Shown in pieces: positions 12,745 through 20,670 of a stretch of 32,258 nucleotides of DNA. Position 1 is the stretch's first letter; every line of letters starts with the position of its first letter. Location: positions 1 to 32,258 of the IMG/VR virus record IMGVR_UViG_3300044997_000720. The stretch is one strand, 5' to 3'. Origin of the DNA: a virus. A program made the position numbers and the translations under genes. The notes under the pieces were generated by a model. It was not told the origin of the DNA. It saw only the letters and a list, made by a program, of their open reading frames with translations, and searched no databases.

Positions 12745-13514
12745 ATATCTATTTCTTTCTTAATTTTTGTTAAATCTGCACACGTATAATATTGATATTG
12801 ACTTTGCAAATTTGTAGGCATAGGAAAATATTCAATTTTTGCATTATATTTTTCCGCAATGTTTTCTGCAATCTGTTGAAAACTGATTACTTTACCAGAA
12901 CCTACATTCCATATTCCACTTTTTTGCACTTCAAAAAATTTCTTATGTACATCTATAACCTTGTCCACATGAATAAAATCTCTCCAACATTGATGGCTAT
13001 TTTTAAAAATCCGTATTATGCCATGTTCTTTAGCTTGTTTTTCAAATTTTGAATATGGACTTGATTGATCTCCTTTATGATCTTCATGTTTTCCGTAAAC
13101 ATTAAAATATCTAAATCCTTGTACAATAATATTATCTAATTTTAATGATTGAACATTTCTGTCAAACAAGTATTTGCTCCATGCGTAGGGACTTTGGGGA
13201 CTACAAGGAGCTTCTTCATTAAAATTATCTGTAAGTCCATAAACACTTGCACTACTTGCATATTGTAGATTCACGTTGTTAGCCTGACAGGTAACCAATA
13301 AAATACAACTAAAATCAAAATTATATTTCATAATTTTTTCAACATTAGTTTCAGTTGTATCTGAAATGGCACCAAGATGAATTACCCAATCTAAGCCTAT
13401 AAAACTTGGTATAGGATTTCCATATTCATATAGAATCAATTCATGGTCATTTTGTAGAGCATTAACCATGTTCTGACCTATAAAACCTTTGTAACCTGTA
13501 ATTAAAATTTTCAT
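12741..13514 (-). CDS. hldD: NAD(P)-dependent sugar epimerase, HldD-like (257 aa)
   Basis: An extended short-chain dehydrogenase fold: the dinucleotide motif GYKGFIG (GxxGxxG, residues 7-13), HLGAISDTTE (about 46-55, an HldD-type signature), SSASVYG and YAWSKY (the catalytic Tyr-x3-Lys), and FRYFNVYGKHEDHKGDQSSP. This pattern is closest to ADP-L-glycero-D-manno-heptose 6-epimerase, which makes the LPS core sugar precursor. It is about 50 residues shorter than the bacterial enzyme (about 310). It starts 2 nt after the cupin stop and overlaps the next gene by 4 nt. Confidence 0.85.
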   Translation of the reverse strand: MKILITGYKGFIGQNMVNALQNDHELILYEYGNPIPSFIGLDWVIHLGAISDTTETNVEKIMKYNFDFSCILLVTCQANNVNLQYASSASVYGLTDNFNEEAPCSPQSPYAWSKYLFDRNVQSLKLDNIIVQGFRYFNVYGKHEDHKGDQSSPYSKFEKQAKEHGIIRIFKNSHQCWRDFIHVDKVIDVHKKFFEVQKSGIWNVGSGKVISFQQIAENIAEKYNAKIEYFPMPTNLQSQYQYYTCADLTKIKKEIDI

Positions 13515-13516
13515 AA

Positions 13517-13876
13517 TTATTTTATTTGATTATCGCCTTTTTGTACTCTATAATTGTCTTCTACACTATCTGGAGTACTTACTTCAATTATGGTTCCTTC
13601 TTGTAAACAAAAAAGTTGATGCGGTAAAAGCGGAGGATTATGCCATGTGTCGCCTGGAAGTAATTCTTTTTCTAATATGTCTGCATTTATAGTATCAATA
13701 TATTTCACAATAAATTTTCCATTTAAAACGTACCAGGTCTCGTCTTTTTCTGCATGAAAATGCATGCTGAATTTTGAACCTGTTTTGAACATCATCAGCT
13801 TTCCACAATATTTGTCATTAGAGCACCAAATTATTTCATGTCCCCAACCTTTGTGAACGTGCCCGTTTAATCTCAT
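13517..13876 (-). CDS. Cupin-fold protein, sugar-isomerase-like (119 aa)
   Basis: A single cupin barrel: metal ligands appear to be His39, His41 and Glu46 in HFHAEKDE, with His86 in LLPHQLF (the HxH-x(3-4)-E ... H pattern). PGDTWHNPP (about 74-82) matches the second cupin motif. Similar cupins, close to type II mannose-6-phosphate isomerase, often sit in phage and bacterial sugar cassettes beside hldE- and hldD-like genes. Substrate unknown. It overlaps the preceding zinc-finger gene by 4 nt, which ties the sugar cassette to the replication operon. Confidence 0.8.
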   Translation of the reverse strand: MRLNGHVHKGWGHEIIWCSNDKYCGKLMMFKTGSKFSMHFHAEKDETWYVLNGKFIVKYIDTINADILEKELLPGDTWHNPPLLPHQLFCLQEGTIIEVSTPDSVEDNYRVQKGDNQIK

Positions 13877-14568
13877 ATTATTTTAACCTCATCTAATATT
13901 TCTTTTACCAGTACAACATCTGCTATCTGCTGATTAAATTTTTGCATCCAGAATTTTATATCAAAAGCGGGAGTTATCATGTCTAATTGTTCGTCACTCA
14001 TTTTACTGATCATTGCTTTACCAGTTTGTGAATTGAGAATTACCCAACAACTTATTTTTCCATCTAGTATATCATGAACTGCTTTATTTAGGCTTACATA
14101 ATTAAAATAATGTTCAAATTGAGCATTGTGTTCATCTCCCCATTCCATCATTGTGGCTAACGATCTTTGAACAGCACTTTCTACTGGTTCAATCTTTAAC
14201 ATGTCATATAGATATGTATAATACAACTCATCTTTACACCAATGATCCAATTTTACTCCACTTTTAATTACATAGTCTATAAATTTGTCAGGATATAAAG
14301 GATTAGTATTGTTAATAAAACTACCAAATTTTACAAAGGCATTATAGTAGGTACTATTACAAAAATCTTCGTATGTTTTTGGTTTTTTAGATCCTTGTGT
14401 TATAGAAAAAAATCTATTAAACGCCATAAAACCTGCTTGAACACGTTTTTCGTGTTCTTGCATAGCTCTTCTTTTACGTTCACAGACATGCACAAGACAA
14501 GTTTTTTCTTTCATGAAACTTTTACCGCAATGAATGCATTTATAAGGCTGATTTATCAAATTAATCAT
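13873..14568 (-). CDS. Zinc-finger protein next to the clamp loader (231 aa)
   Basis: Cys11, Cys14, His27 and Cys29 (CIHCGKSFMKEKTCLVHVC, with Cys24 as an alternative ligand) form a likely zinc site at the N-terminus, followed by a basic helix (ERKRRAMQEHEKRV). The rest (about 50-231) is mainly helical. The protein resembles a family I recall near gp62 in marine T4-like phages; its function is not known to me. A DNA-binding or replisome accessory role is an inference from the zinc site and position. Its ATG shares one base with the gp62 stop (TAATG), and its own stop overlaps the cupin start. Confidence 0.7.
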   Translation of the reverse strand: MINLINQPYKCIHCGKSFMKEKTCLVHVCERKRRAMQEHEKRVQAGFMAFNRFFSITQGSKKPKTYEDFCNSTYYNAFVKFGSFINNTNPLYPDKFIDYVIKSGVKLDHWCKDELYYTYLYDMLKIEPVESAVQRSLATMMEWGDEHNAQFEHYFNYVSLNKAVHDILDGKISCWVILNSQTGKAMISKMSDEQLDMITPAFDIKFWMQKFNQQIADVVLVKEILDEVKII

Positions 14569-15029
14569 TATTGATATTCTTTTCTTTGCGCATTATCTAA
14601 TCCTAAAGCATCAAATAGTTCGTCTATATCTTTTTGATTATATTGAGTAGCCAGCACCTGAATATCATCTAGTTTCATATTAGGATGAAGTTCTGCTAAC
14701 AATTTTTCAAATTTATTTCTTTTTGTTTTTTTTCCTAGAGGGAGATATGGATGATATTGTACACTACCTATACCTATGGATGCAAATAGTTTCCATATTA
14801 AACTTCTATGATTTTTACTTAAAGTCCAATGATTTTTATTAATTAACTCATTTGTTCGTTCTATGTACCATTCTTGTAGAAAATCATCGCCTGATACATT
14901 TGATACATATCTCATAAGAATATATGGACTAAATTCTTTTTTTTCTTCGTCAGAAAGGGTATCATAAAAATTATAATTTCTAGTATCAACTGCTTTTAAA
15001 ATTCTTTTTAAATCAAGATTTTTAGTCAT
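14568..15029 (-). CDS. 62: Clamp-loader small subunit gp62-like (153 aa)
   Basis: The N-terminus LDLKRILKAVDTRNYNFYD, LSDEEKKEFSPYILMRYVSN and LQEWYIERTNELINKNHWTL match the pattern of the T4-like gp62 family in marine phages. T4 gp62 (187 aa) forms a 4:1 complex with the ATPase subunit gp44 to load the sliding clamp gp45. This protein is somewhat shorter. In T4 genomes gene 44 lies next to gene 62; here no gp44 or gp45 gene is found in the window, so they must be elsewhere. The start is followed by a tightly coupled chain of genes down to the kinase. Confidence 0.72.
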   Translation of the reverse strand: MTKNLDLKRILKAVDTRNYNFYDTLSDEEKKEFSPYILMRYVSNVSGDDFLQEWYIERTNELINKNHWTLSKNHRSLIWKLFASIGIGSVQYHPYLPLGKKTKRNKFEKLLAELHPNMKLDDIQVLATQYNQKDIDELFDALGLDNAQRKEYQ

Positions 15030-15236
15030 TTTTTATACATAGATCATTATTATGTTTGTCTGTTGCTGTTTCAAGGTTGTGAAATAATTTACATACTTGA
15101 TTAATAAGCTTATTAAAATTCTTCTAGGATTGATTTATATCACATACTTATGATTGTAACAATTTTCTGCATGATGTTTAATAACGTGTATGGTTTCTTA
15201 ACTAGAGTATTAAATGCCTTAGATATTTAGACCTGT

Positions 15237-15302
15237 TTATGTACTGCATTTTTGTTCTGCTGTCTTTTTTGGAATTTTTAATTTTATCTTTTTATAACTC
15301 AT
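15237..15302 (-). CDS. Possible 21-aa remnant or microprotein
   Basis: ATG at 15302 overlaps the stop of the previous gene (ATGA) and opens a 21-codon, lysine-rich frame (MSYKKIKLKIPKKTAEQKCS and one more residue) ending in TAA. Beyond it, to 15030, other frames give gene-like fragments (such as AFNTLVKKPYTLLNIM and LINQVCKLFHNLETA) broken by stops, so the 270-bp gap before gp62 may hold a degraded gene. Support is weak. Confidence 0.3.
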   Translation of the reverse strand: MSYKKIKLKIPKKTAEQKCST

Positions 15303-15514
15303 TTTTCAATTAATCTATATAAAACAATTATCTGCTCGCATGCTTTTTTTAAAGTTGGATTTGAATTTGCAATTTCAAAAATATGCATCCATTCTCTTTT
15401 TAATTTTTGTGTTTTAGCATAATCATCTTCATATAGTAGTTCTCGTTCATTAGAATTAATATTTCTTTGATAAACAGTATGGCCGCCATCGGGACTTTCA
15501 AATATTTTTGTCAT
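15299..15514 (-). CDS. Conserved-looking small hypothetical protein (71 aa)
   Basis: ATG at 15514 shares its first base with the upstream TAA stop (TAATG); a GTG six bases earlier is less likely. The product starts MTKIFESPDGGHTVYQRNIN and has a helical second half (NPTLKKACEQIIVLYRLIEK). I recall similar small proteins beside uvsW in marine T4-like phages; function unknown. Confidence 0.65.
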   Translation of the reverse strand: MTKIFESPDGGHTVYQRNINSNERELLYEDDYAKTQKLKREWMHIFEIANSNPTLKKACEQIIVLYRLIEK

Positions 15515-16017
15515 TACCACGCCTGAATATAATTTATGATTTCACTTTGTCTACTTACTTCTTTTACAAAATAAGCACATAAAGGTTGAGAGCCATGTTC
15601 TAACGGGGTGCACAATAGTTGTCCTGGACGCATTTTTGGAAAATACCATTTGACATCTTGATAAACATCGATGATGTCTATATCTAAAAATTCTGGTTTA
15701 AAACTGCTCAATGGATTAAAACAAAATGTTTTGAATCCGCGATCATTTAAACTGGTCAAAGGTAACACTTCCATTTCTGGACCTTCTGCGTCCCCTACAA
15801 CTGTGCACCAATCAAGCGGCATAGTTAAGTTATAGTTACCTATTCTCAGTACAACTGCTGGACCTGTAAAGCTTTCTAAAAAAATTAATGGTATAAAAAA
15901 ATAGTCTGGATTTTGATTGTCGCTATTATCTAACACAGCAAATCGTAAATCATTTTCAATTTCTTCTGGCAATTCATTGAGATAATATGTTTTATTTTCT
16001 AGAGTAAGTATCTGCAT
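15514..16017 (-). CDS. Conserved T4-like hypothetical protein after uvsW (167 aa)
   Basis: The ATG shares one base with the uvsW stop (TAATG). The protein is beta-rich with a conserved-looking core: PLDWCTVVGDAEGPEMEVLP, TSLNDRGFKTFCFNPLSSF and VKWYFPKMRPGQLLCTPLE. I recall this family from marine T4-like phages but know of no function. Translational coupling to uvsW suggests a role in the recombination-replication programme. No catalytic motif or membrane segment is visible. Confidence 0.7.
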   Translation of the reverse strand: MQILTLENKTYYLNELPEEIENDLRFAVLDNSDNQNPDYFFIPLIFLESFTGPAVVLRIGNYNLTMPLDWCTVVGDAEGPEMEVLPLTSLNDRGFKTFCFNPLSSFKPEFLDIDIIDVYQDVKWYFPKMRPGQLLCTPLEHGSQPLCAYFVKEVSRQSEIINYIQAW

Positions 16018-17474
16018 TATAGGTATTTGGCCTTTTCAATTGTGAAAGGATATTGAGCTTCTTTGTAAAATTTTTTCCTTTCTGTTAGGTGTTTTTTAGC
16101 ATATTTGGTACTGGCTGTTAGATCCCAGATTTGTACAAAGTCTTTGTCCTGAGCTTTTCTAATGCCTCGTCCAATACTTTGTATAACTCTTGTAAAGCTT
16201 TTTCCGGGTTCCAAAAGAACCAGATTAAAAATCCTAGGAATATTAATACCCACAGCGGCCACACCATAAGTCGCCACAATAATCTTGTTATCAGTAATTG
16301 CCACTTCATTGTATTCTTCTTTTCTGTCCTTGGTCTTAACTTTTCCTGATATGAATACACTTTCTTTTAACCTATCTTGTAAAAAATTTCCACTTTCAAT
16401 TCGATCAACTAAGATTAATGTATTACCCGATTCTGAAATACCTTTAATTAAGGTACTAACATAAGTCATTCTTAATTCATCAGTTAACAAATATTTTAAT
16501 TCTTCTGCATAACTTCTAAATGCTTTATATTCTTCTGTCTGAATAATCTGTACATGACACTTACTCAAGATATCTTTTTCTTGCAATTCATAAGCCGATA
16601 CTTTATGAACTACATCCCCTATGCTACATCGTATATTTTCAAAGTCGATTTCTTCTTTTGGTATAGTTCCTGTTAGACCCCAACGAATACAAGCATTAGA
16701 TAAATTATGTGTCAGTAGTTTTTTAAGAACGTTTGCTTTGGCCATATGACATTCATCGACTATGACACATTGAACTCCGTCTAAAAACTCAGCAAGTGTC
16801 AAAGATTCTTCATTATCATAGGATTTTTTCTCTAAAATATTGAGACTTTGCCAAGTTGCTATGGTATGTATGCGACCTAATTCTTTACGATCTCCAAAGT
16901 ATACTCCAATATCTAATTGGCAGTTAACAAAATCTTCTTCAGTTTGTTCTACGAGACTTTTATTAGGAACAATAATTATAGTTCGACCGTATTTTTCACA
17001 GATTTTGGCCAAAGTTGCAGTAGTTATGGTTTTTCCAAAACCTGTTGCAATTTCCTGTATGCTTTGCGGATTTTGTAAAAACTTATTGATTACTTCTACT
17101 TGGTCTTCACGTAAGCGAATAGGTTGTCCTTCAAATCTGTGTCCTTTAGGCCATGTTTTTTCGCCCCAGAAATCACAATTTATTTCTGAAAATTTAAGGT
17201 CTATAGGAGATCTAAGATCTTCAATTTCAACGTAGTAATTTCGTTCTTCTAGGTATTTAAGAACCCGAGGAAGAATAGAGACATAGGTAGTTCCACCAAG
17301 ACCAAAAAAACTCACACTTCCATCCCATCTACCTAGTTTGTAGGCCGGTCTAAATCGTGCTGTAGGGTCCTCTAATCTGAATTTTTTTACTAAATTTTTG
17401 CGAGTTTCTAAATCTAGATTTAGAAACTTACAATTTACTTCATCTATAATTCTAAGTTGTGTGATTTTAGACAT
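16017..17474 (-). CDS. uvsW: UvsW-type superfamily 2 helicase (485 aa)
   Basis: Motif I is ATGFGKT (about 143-149), motif II is DECH (about 240-243), motif III-like is GLTGT, and motif VI is QSIGRGIRKAQ. The N-terminal 100 residues (FRPAYKLGRWDGSVSFF) match the small DNA-binding domain of T4 UvsW. Length (485) is close to T4 UvsW (about 503). UvsW unwinds R-loops and branched DNA and anneals strands, switching T4 from origin- to recombination-driven replication. Its start overlaps the end of the HARP-like gene by 8 nt, and its stop overlaps the next start, so the three genes are coupled. Confidence 0.92.
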   Translation of the reverse strand: MSKITQLRIIDEVNCKFLNLDLETRKNLVKKFRLEDPTARFRPAYKLGRWDGSVSFFGLGGTTYVSILPRVLKYLEERNYYVEIEDLRSPIDLKFSEINCDFWGEKTWPKGHRFEGQPIRLREDQVEVINKFLQNPQSIQEIATGFGKTITTATLAKICEKYGRTIIIVPNKSLVEQTEEDFVNCQLDIGVYFGDRKELGRIHTIATWQSLNILEKKSYDNEESLTLAEFLDGVQCVIVDECHMAKANVLKKLLTHNLSNACIRWGLTGTIPKEEIDFENIRCSIGDVVHKVSAYELQEKDILSKCHVQIIQTEEYKAFRSYAEELKYLLTDELRMTYVSTLIKGISESGNTLILVDRIESGNFLQDRLKESVFISGKVKTKDRKEEYNEVAITDNKIIVATYGVAAVGINIPRIFNLVLLEPGKSFTRVIQSIGRGIRKAQDKDFVQIWDLTASTKYAKKHLTERKKFYKEAQYPFTIEKAKYL

Positions 17475-18693
17475 CTAATGGCCAATCTAAATTTTTTTCT
17501 GTAAAAAGTTTAGTATTTTTCTTTGTAATTTCTATAATATTTTGAAAATTCTTCAAAAAATCTTTGGTCGTATAGTGAGCATGATACTTATTATATATTA
17601 TAGCAGTTTTAAATCTATCAGCACTAGGAAAAAATGTCTTAGGAATTTTTTGACTTATTAACACTGCTTTAGTATCCTCGGATAGTGGGGAGTTCAAACC
17701 ATTTTCTCTTACAAAAATGTTAAAATCGCTGTTTGTGTTATTGGGAAGCCTAAATAATACACTAACATCTGTGTTTGCAACTCCAGTATTTTTCAATATT
17801 TCTAAAGTATAAATGGTCATTGATAATTCGCTACCTGCTGGAATAAAAAACACACAAGGAAGAAGATTTTTGATAAGATTTTCAAGATTTTTTTGATCGA
17901 TCTCGTCTAAATTCACTGGAAATTCGTTTTTTTCTGTATGTCTTAAAAAATGTAAGATTAAAGTATCCACCGATTGGTCTATAAGGTCTTTCTCTACGGA
18001 ATTAGACCATGATAAAATTCCATATTGCCTAGCTGTAAACAAACTTTTTATCAAATTTTTTTCAAAAATTTTAGGAATTCTCATATGTACGTTGCGTAAC
18101 TGATAGATTTCATCAATTTTATCTAACAAAGGAATATATTTTTCTACGTTATTATAAACTTCGTTTAACTGATCAAAATAATTTTGAAATTCTGGATCAT
18201 ATTCAAAATTATATTTCTTATATAGCACGTGACAAATTTTCAACGCCCAAGTATCTAGGCTAAAATACCAAGCTTTGTCAGTTGTGTTCCACACACAGTT
18301 ATAAACTTCGTTTCGTTTTGATTTTATATAATTTATAATTTCTTCATTGTAAGGAAATTGAAGTTTTATACGTTCATGTATGGTCTTGTCAGCTATATAG
18401 CTAATTTTATGCTGACTAGATACTGTTTTCAATGGCAAATTATAAACAGGATTTTCTAAAAATTTAAAAACATCACAATGGTAAATTTGATTAAGAATGC
18501 TAATATATTTTTTTAAAATTTTAAGGCATAGAAATGCCTGTTTCTCTGTCAAACTATGTTGATTATGGTAAATTTGTTCACTTATGTTTTTTATAAAAAT
18601 AAAATCATATGATTTTAATACTTTTGATGATCTAGTAGCCATTGCAATAATCATATTTTCTACTGAAATTTGATTAAAGGATGATGTCTTCAA
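17467..18693 (-). CDS. Unknown protein with HARP-like segment, upstream of uvsW (408 aa)
   Basis: No catalytic motif is visible. Residues about 108-165 (RIKLQFPYNEEIINYIKSKR, then VWNTTDKAWYFSLDTW) resemble a HARP domain: a hydrophobic start, a helix with an I-K-xx-K pattern, then a W-x-Y/F-x-L strand. HARP domains occur in SMARCAL1-type annealing helicases, fused to an SF2 helicase; here the segment lies in a separate protein just ahead of UvsW, itself an annealing helicase. The remaining 240 residues are helical and unassigned. The gene overlaps uvsY by 20 nt and uvsW by 8 nt. The HARP reading is by eye and uncertain. Confidence 0.6.
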   Translation of the reverse strand: MKTSSFNQISVENMIIAMATRSSKVLKSYDFIFIKNISEQIYHNQHSLTEKQAFLCLKILKKYISILNQIYHCDVFKFLENPVYNLPLKTVSSQHKISYIADKTIHERIKLQFPYNEEIINYIKSKRNEVYNCVWNTTDKAWYFSLDTWALKICHVLYKKYNFEYDPEFQNYFDQLNEVYNNVEKYIPLLDKIDEIYQLRNVHMRIPKIFEKNLIKSLFTARQYGILSWSNSVEKDLIDQSVDTLILHFLRHTEKNEFPVNLDEIDQKNLENLIKNLLPCVFFIPAGSELSMTIYTLEILKNTGVANTDVSVLFRLPNNTNSDFNIFVRENGLNSPLSEDTKAVLISQKIPKTFFPSADRFKTAIIYNKYHAHYTTKDFLKNFQNIIEITKKNTKLFTEKNLDWPLDV

Positions 18694-19132
18694 GACCTGC
18701 AGTCCTTAATTTTATTATATTACTTAATTGCCATTGTTTAATATCTAAACCTTTGATAATTCCTAACCACTGGTTACGTAATAGAGCTAATTCGTTAATA
18801 ATTTTTTCCATATCAACAACGTCATCCTCGCCATCTACATATTTTTCTACATCTCTAGAACTTAGGACACGTTGATAATTTTCTAGATATTTTTTGAAGA
18901 CAAGACTGCGAGTTCTCCTAAGTTCAATATTAAGATACTCTAGTATTGCTTCAATTTCTTGAAGTTGATTGAATCTGTGTTCAACGATACCAGGGAGAGC
19001 CGCAGATTCCTTTTCAATATTACCGTGTATCTTAGATTCTTGTTTGGCTAAGCTAAGTTCTTTATAGAAATAGTCAATACAGTCAGGTAAGAACTGTAGA
19101 TTCTTGCTGACTTTTGAGTACCATTTCATCAA
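18674..19132 (-). CDS. uvsY: Recombination mediator UvsY (152 aa)
   Basis: A small, charged, mainly helical protein with the UvsY pattern: an N-terminal Trp/Tyr motif (KWYSKVSKNLQFLPDCIDYF), a basic middle (HRFNQLQEIEAILEYL, LRRTRSLVFKKYLENYQRVL) and an Asp-rich segment before a C-terminal helix. T4 UvsY is 137 residues and forms a hexamer that loads UvsX on gp32-coated ssDNA. The position between uvsX and uvsW genes on one strand supports the call. It overlaps its neighbours by 4 nt and 20 nt. Confidence 0.85.
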   Translation of the reverse strand: MMKWYSKVSKNLQFLPDCIDYFYKELSLAKQESKIHGNIEKESAALPGIVEHRFNQLQEIEAILEYLNIELRRTRSLVFKKYLENYQRVLSSRDVEKYVDGEDDVVDMEKIINELALLRNQWLGIIKGLDIKQWQLSNIIKLRTAGLEDIIL

Positions 19133-19386
19133 TAGTCCTCATCGTCTCCATAATCATAACCATCCTCATCGTATTCATCCTCATCGTCTTGGTTTGCTTC
19201 TCCTAAAATCAACTCAATAGCATTGTCTAAATGAGGATCAAATCCCATAATACTTTCTAAGGTTTTTGTATCTACATCTCTACCAGTGAGAAAATCTACG
19301 AATTGATTGGCCGCAGTTTCTCTGTTTTTTTCGGGAATATAATCCTTAAAAGTATCCCAAACTTCAATGATTAGTGCTTCTTCCAT
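19129..19386 (-). CDS. Small acidic protein between uvsX and uvsY (85 aa)
   Basis: The first 60 residues (VWDTFKDYIPEKNRETAANQ, then FDPHLDNAIELILG) form a compact helical domain; the last 20 are almost only Asp, Glu, Tyr and Gly (DDEDEYDEDGYDYGDDEDY). Such acidic tails can mimic DNA or bind ssDNA-binding proteins. I recall similar proteins between uvsX and uvsY in marine T4-like phages; function unknown. It shares one base with the uvsX stop and overlaps uvsY by 4 nt. Confidence 0.72.
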   Translation of the reverse strand: MEEALIIEVWDTFKDYIPEKNRETAANQFVDFLTGRDVDTKTLESIMGFDPHLDNAIELILGEANQDDEDEYDEDGYDYGDDEDY

Positions 19387-20444
19387 TATGTTTCCTCAGT
19401 AGTTTCGTTAGATATAATAGGTGTAACCTTTGCAGTGTTATCCCACTCTGCCATAATTCTTAATAATTTATCTTCTGTCCAGTTTTTGCGAAATTCTCCT
19501 AAAATTTCACCTGTTTGTTTACTGACATATTGTAACTTATTTCCTACTTTAGTCAACACCCCTAGCTTTTCAAACATGTCCACCAATCCTGAAGTTGGCG
19601 CCATACCTGTTGAATAAGGAATTTTAACTTGAACTGATTCAAATGGTTTAGAATAGCGAGTTTTCATAATCTTACAGGCTGAGCGAATGCCTAAAACATC
19701 ACTGACCTTATTGCCATCTTCATCTTCTTTGAGTTTGAGTTTTTTCATAGCCACTACAATACTTGACGCATAGATAAAACCTTGCCCACCTGAAATTTTG
19801 TCGTCAGGATCAAACATGTCCTGACTGGCATAGGTATGATTTGTAGCAACCAAGCCTACATTATAGGAACCAAAAATATTAACACAGTTACGAACCAAAG
19901 CAGTCAAGGCCTTAGGCTTACGACCCATGTCACCTTTTAGGTCACCTGCTTCAAACTGATTAACATCAGTAGGGGTTAATAACATACCAAGACTGTCAAT
20001 GACAAAAAGAACCTTAGGACGCTCGTCTTGAGGCATTCCTCTATACTCTTTCATAAACTCATTGATAGTTTTTGCTACGTCATCAATCATAGCCATATTA
20101 AGCTTGAGGAGTTTTGATTCATCTGTATCTACACCTAATTTTACCAGCCAATCTTTATCAAGAGCATTTTCTGAATCAATTAATACTACAAAAATATCCT
20201 GTTCTTGAGCGTTTCGAATTAGATTACCTGAGCAGATGTAACTTTTACCAGCACCACTTTCACCGGCAAATACTGTTACCTTACCTAACGGTACACCTTT
20301 GAAAAAGTCTCCGCTGATAAGATAGTTTAAAGCATAGTTACCTGTTGATATCCAGTCTGTTGGATCATTAAAACCAATACCAAGTCCATCAATAGACTTG
20401 GTAAGGCTTTTTCTAAATTTACTAATATCAAAAGCCTTACCCAT
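19386..20444 (-). CDS. uvsX: UvsX recombinase, RecA-like (352 aa)
   Basis: Walker A GESGAGKS is at about residues 61-68 and Walker B VLFVID at about 145-150; VLIDSENALDKDW (about 87-99) is a RecA-type ATPase segment, and NHTYASQDMFDPDDKISGGQ contains the L2-like DNA-binding region. Length is close to T4 UvsX (391). The enzyme forms filaments on ssDNA and carries out strand exchange for recombination-dependent replication and repair. It lies directly after the 70-aa gene that follows gp32, so gp32, UvsX and UvsY are produced from one cluster. Confidence 0.93.
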   Translation of the reverse strand: MGKAFDISKFRKSLTKSIDGLGIGFNDPTDWISTGNYALNYLISGDFFKGVPLGKVTVFAGESGAGKSYICSGNLIRNAQEQDIFVVLIDSENALDKDWLVKLGVDTDESKLLKLNMAMIDDVAKTINEFMKEYRGMPQDERPKVLFVIDSLGMLLTPTDVNQFEAGDLKGDMGRKPKALTALVRNCVNIFGSYNVGLVATNHTYASQDMFDPDDKISGGQGFIYASSIVVAMKKLKLKEDEDGNKVSDVLGIRSACKIMKTRYSKPFESVQVKIPYSTGMAPTSGLVDMFEKLGVLTKVGNKLQYVSKQTGEILGEFRKNWTEDKLLRIMAEWDNTAKVTPIISNETTEET

Positions 20445-20445
20445 A

Positions 20446-20658
20446 TTATTTCATGCCTTTTGAATGTTCTTTAGGCACAACTTCTATGTCAGTTCTGCCA
20501 ATTGCTTTGAGCCATGTAGTTAGTCTTTGGATTATTGTAGTGTCATCTTTGGGATTATCAAAGTTAATACTACAATCCATGACTGTATCACCTGTGCTAT
20601 CTTCGCGACTATTGTAATTAAGAGAAAAGTTCTCATTAACTTTTACAGTTTTGACCAT
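20446..20658 (-). CDS. Small hypothetical protein between gp32 and uvsX (70 aa)
   Basis: Product MVKTVKVNENFSLNYNSRED onward, with TIIQRLTTWLKAIGRTDIEV near the end: an N-terminal beta part and a C-terminal amphipathic helix. It starts 12 nt after the gp32 stop and ends 1 nt before uvsX. Its conserved-looking helix and position suggest an accessory role, but no function is known to me. Confidence 0.65.
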   Translation of the reverse strand: MVKTVKVNENFSLNYNSREDSTGDTVMDCSINFDNPKDDTTIIQRLTTWLKAIGRTDIEVVPKEHSKGMK

Positions 20659-20670
20659 AATAGTTTTCTA

